Positions 13,348 through 14,873 of a stretch of 14,873 nt of DNA are shown piece by piece. A program made the translations under genes and the position numbers. Position 1 is the stretch's first letter. The number at the start of each line of letters is the position of its first letter. The notes under the pieces are model-generated. The model was not told where the DNA came from. It did not search any database and saw nothing but the letters and a program-made list of their open reading frames with translations. This DNA comes from Trichomonas tenax (taxonomy: Eukaryota > Parabasalia > Trichomonadida > Trichomonadidae): positions 1 through 14,873 of the forward strand of contig JALKBU010001199.1 in assembly GCA_023091735.1 (NCBI GenBank). Reading direction: 5' to 3'.

Positions 13348-13785
13348 TTGGACATTCCTCAAGAGCAACTCGATAAATACAAGCAGCGGTTTGAAGAATT
13401 AGACATAGGCAACACCGGGCTTCTCTCTAGGGAGGCTGTTTTTCAGATATTAAATAACGAAGCGAGTGAATTAGAGAAATTAATGATAATTATTCTCTTC
13501 GAAAAATACGACATAAATCACGATGCGAAAATAGATTTCCAGGAATATGTGAAATTCTGTTCCGAAATGCAAAACTTAACAGACAAACAGATATTAAGAA
13601 CGATATTTGATTTTTGCGATAAAGATCATAATGAACATCTAGATATAGACGAGGTTATAACGCTCGGATCACAGATGGGAAAGAAAGTTACAGTAAACGA
13701 CGCTTGGGCCACTATAAGGCATTTTGACGTCAACTGTGATAATACAATCGATTTCAACGAGTTCTGCGCTATCATTGGCGACTAA
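13348..13785 (+). CDS. Calmodulin-like protein with four EF-hands
   Basis: A 145-residue frame with TAA at 13783-13785. Four helix-loop-helix Ca2+-binding units are visible. Loop 1 (DIGNTGLLSREA) lacks the final Glu and is probably weak. Loops 2 (DINHDAKIDFQE), 3 (DKDHNEHLDIDE) and 4 (DVNCDNTIDFNE) keep Asp at 1, acidic or Asn at 3 and 5, a hydrophobic at 8 and Glu at 12, although the usual Gly at 6 is replaced in each. Length and layout match calmodulin, centrin or calcineurin B relatives, cytosolic Ca2+ sensors; it is too diverged to name further. The start is odd: the first codon that fits is TTG, there is no in-frame ATG upstream, and the nearby ATG at 13328 is out of phase. An initiation-codon mutation, sequencing error, hidden short exon or internal start is possible. 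Confidence 0.88.
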   Translation: MDIPQEQLDKYKQRFEELDIGNTGLLSREAVFQILNNEASELEKLMIIILFEKYDINHDAKIDFQEYVKFCSEMQNLTDKQILRTIFDFCDKDHNEHLDIDEVITLGSQMGKKVTVNDAWATIRHFDVNCDNTIDFNEFCAIIGD

Positions 13786-14873
13786 TCCACCATGTAATAA
13801 AACGTTTTTTTTGTTTTACTATTTGATATACAACATTTAATACGCATCAAGAAATTTATTCTTGAAATTATTCCTCACAATCATCAGAGAAGTCCAACTT
13901 CACTCACTTCACGTGATCTCGCATGCTAATTGCATTGAGAATAAAATATCATAAAAAATTAATTGAAACTTAGGGCTGTTCTTCCGGTTGTACATTGCTA
14001 CTTTCATTTTCTATATGATAATATAGGTTTCGTTGATTGGATTAAGGCTTGTAAATTATCAATAATATAATATCAACAGAAGGAGTAAAAAGAAAACAGA
14101 TTTGAAAAGCTGTTTTGATGTAATGCTTATTTACTTTATCGCTATTTATTGTTGTTGTTTATAATTTTTAGAAAAAATAATTTTACCTATAAAAAAAGAA
14201 AAATAACGCGATAAATGGATACAAAAAGCATTTTGATGGCTATCTTTACAATTTAGCATCAATCTGTAATGAGGCCATAATTTTTATAAAAATGCGTTTT
14301 ATCCTTAGAGAGATCTCAAAAATCAATTATTCACCCGGAACAATGTTTCAATGAAACAACATGAGCGTTGTACTTGTGAGTAAAGAGATATTTTAATTTC
14401 TTGCAATTTTCTTTGTTGAATCATGGAAGTTCCACTGTTAAACTTTCATGATGTCATCTGTACCATATGTACAATAATTATATGCTGTGTTTATAAAAAT
14501 ATATTAATATAATAAAGTGATATAACAAGGATTTATATTATTTCAATATAAACATAAAATACATAATACAATGTTTATGTGTTGATGCGTTTATATTATT
14601 TTGATAATATTCATCTTAATATCTTTTAAAGAAAATCTCGATATAAATTGACTTAGTCATCTGATTTTATTATAAAGAGTACTATTTATACAGAGAATTT
14701 CTTTGGTTTCTTCCAAGATTAGCAACCTCAATTCGCTTTTAATAGTAGTAGTATAGAGTGGGGGCTGGTTGCCATTTTTTGTAACTATGAATATTGAGGA
14801 TAATAACTAATATATATAGTGGTAAAAACTAATTTAATGTTTATTGTTTATTTTTATTCTTACATAAACAGCG
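13786..14873. other. AT-rich intergenic region
   Basis: Begins with the 3' flank of the EF-hand gene (TAATAAAA near 13795, which contains the trichomonad polyadenylation-like TAAA). No supported gene follows. A small palindrome TGTAC/GTACA lies near 14459-14473, and there are several TATA-type runs. Nothing else was recognised. Confidence 0.5.

Overview
The window looks like nuclear DNA of an anaerobic parabasalid protist, most likely a trichomonad such as Tritrichomonas or Trichomonas. The DNA is very AT-rich and no intron is evident. The main evidence is an intact two-[4Fe-4S] FeFe-hydrogenase with a short hydrogenosomal-type leader (MLSSVSRF), a calmodulin-like EF-hand gene with an Inr-like TCATT just upstream, and the tail of a one-pass surface-type membrane protein. 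The species is an inference.

Layout. Positions 1-1040 are non-coding and repeat-rich: a 120-bp tandem duplication carrying (TTAG)n, a G9 run, several perfect hairpins and a MITE-like inverted repeat. About 1042-7309 is a compact, gene-dense block unlike its surroundings. It looks like a degenerate endogenous DNA virus of the Polinton/Maverick or Polinton-like type. It holds a KilA-N-like plus GIY-YIG (T5orf172-like) protein, a second truncated GIY-YIG gene, a possible integrase N-terminal stub, a putative double-jelly-roll capsid gene, a small basic lysine-rich protein, a charged protein upstream of the capsid gene, and several unknown small genes. Positions 7326-7544 are the 3' end of a host membrane-protein gene. 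Positions 7612-8919 are the hydrogenase on the minus strand. Positions 8920-13327 are mostly gene-free, with scattered repeats and possible gene remnants. Positions 13348-13785 are the EF-hand gene, and the rest is AT-rich intergenic DNA.

The viral-like block appears dead or incomplete. No DNA polymerase, packaging ATPase or protease is visible. The capsid frame is split by one in-frame UAG, and the gene upstream of it by one in-frame UAA. A duplicated divergent promoter overwrites the end of one GIY-YIG gene. The possible integrase stops at a Y-shaped palindrome. What remains is regular: one AT-rich motif sits 10-12 bp before four start codons, a second 19-bp motif overlaps two more, and three copies of a GGTGAGATCTCACC hairpin lie at gene ends. 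Two of these hairpin copies form ~45-bp direct repeats bracketing the block.

Assignments rest on reading motifs by eye. The hydrogenase and EF-hand calls are firm, the GIY-YIG call is good, and the capsid, KilA-N, integrase and tail-collar calls are hypotheses that a profile search would settle.
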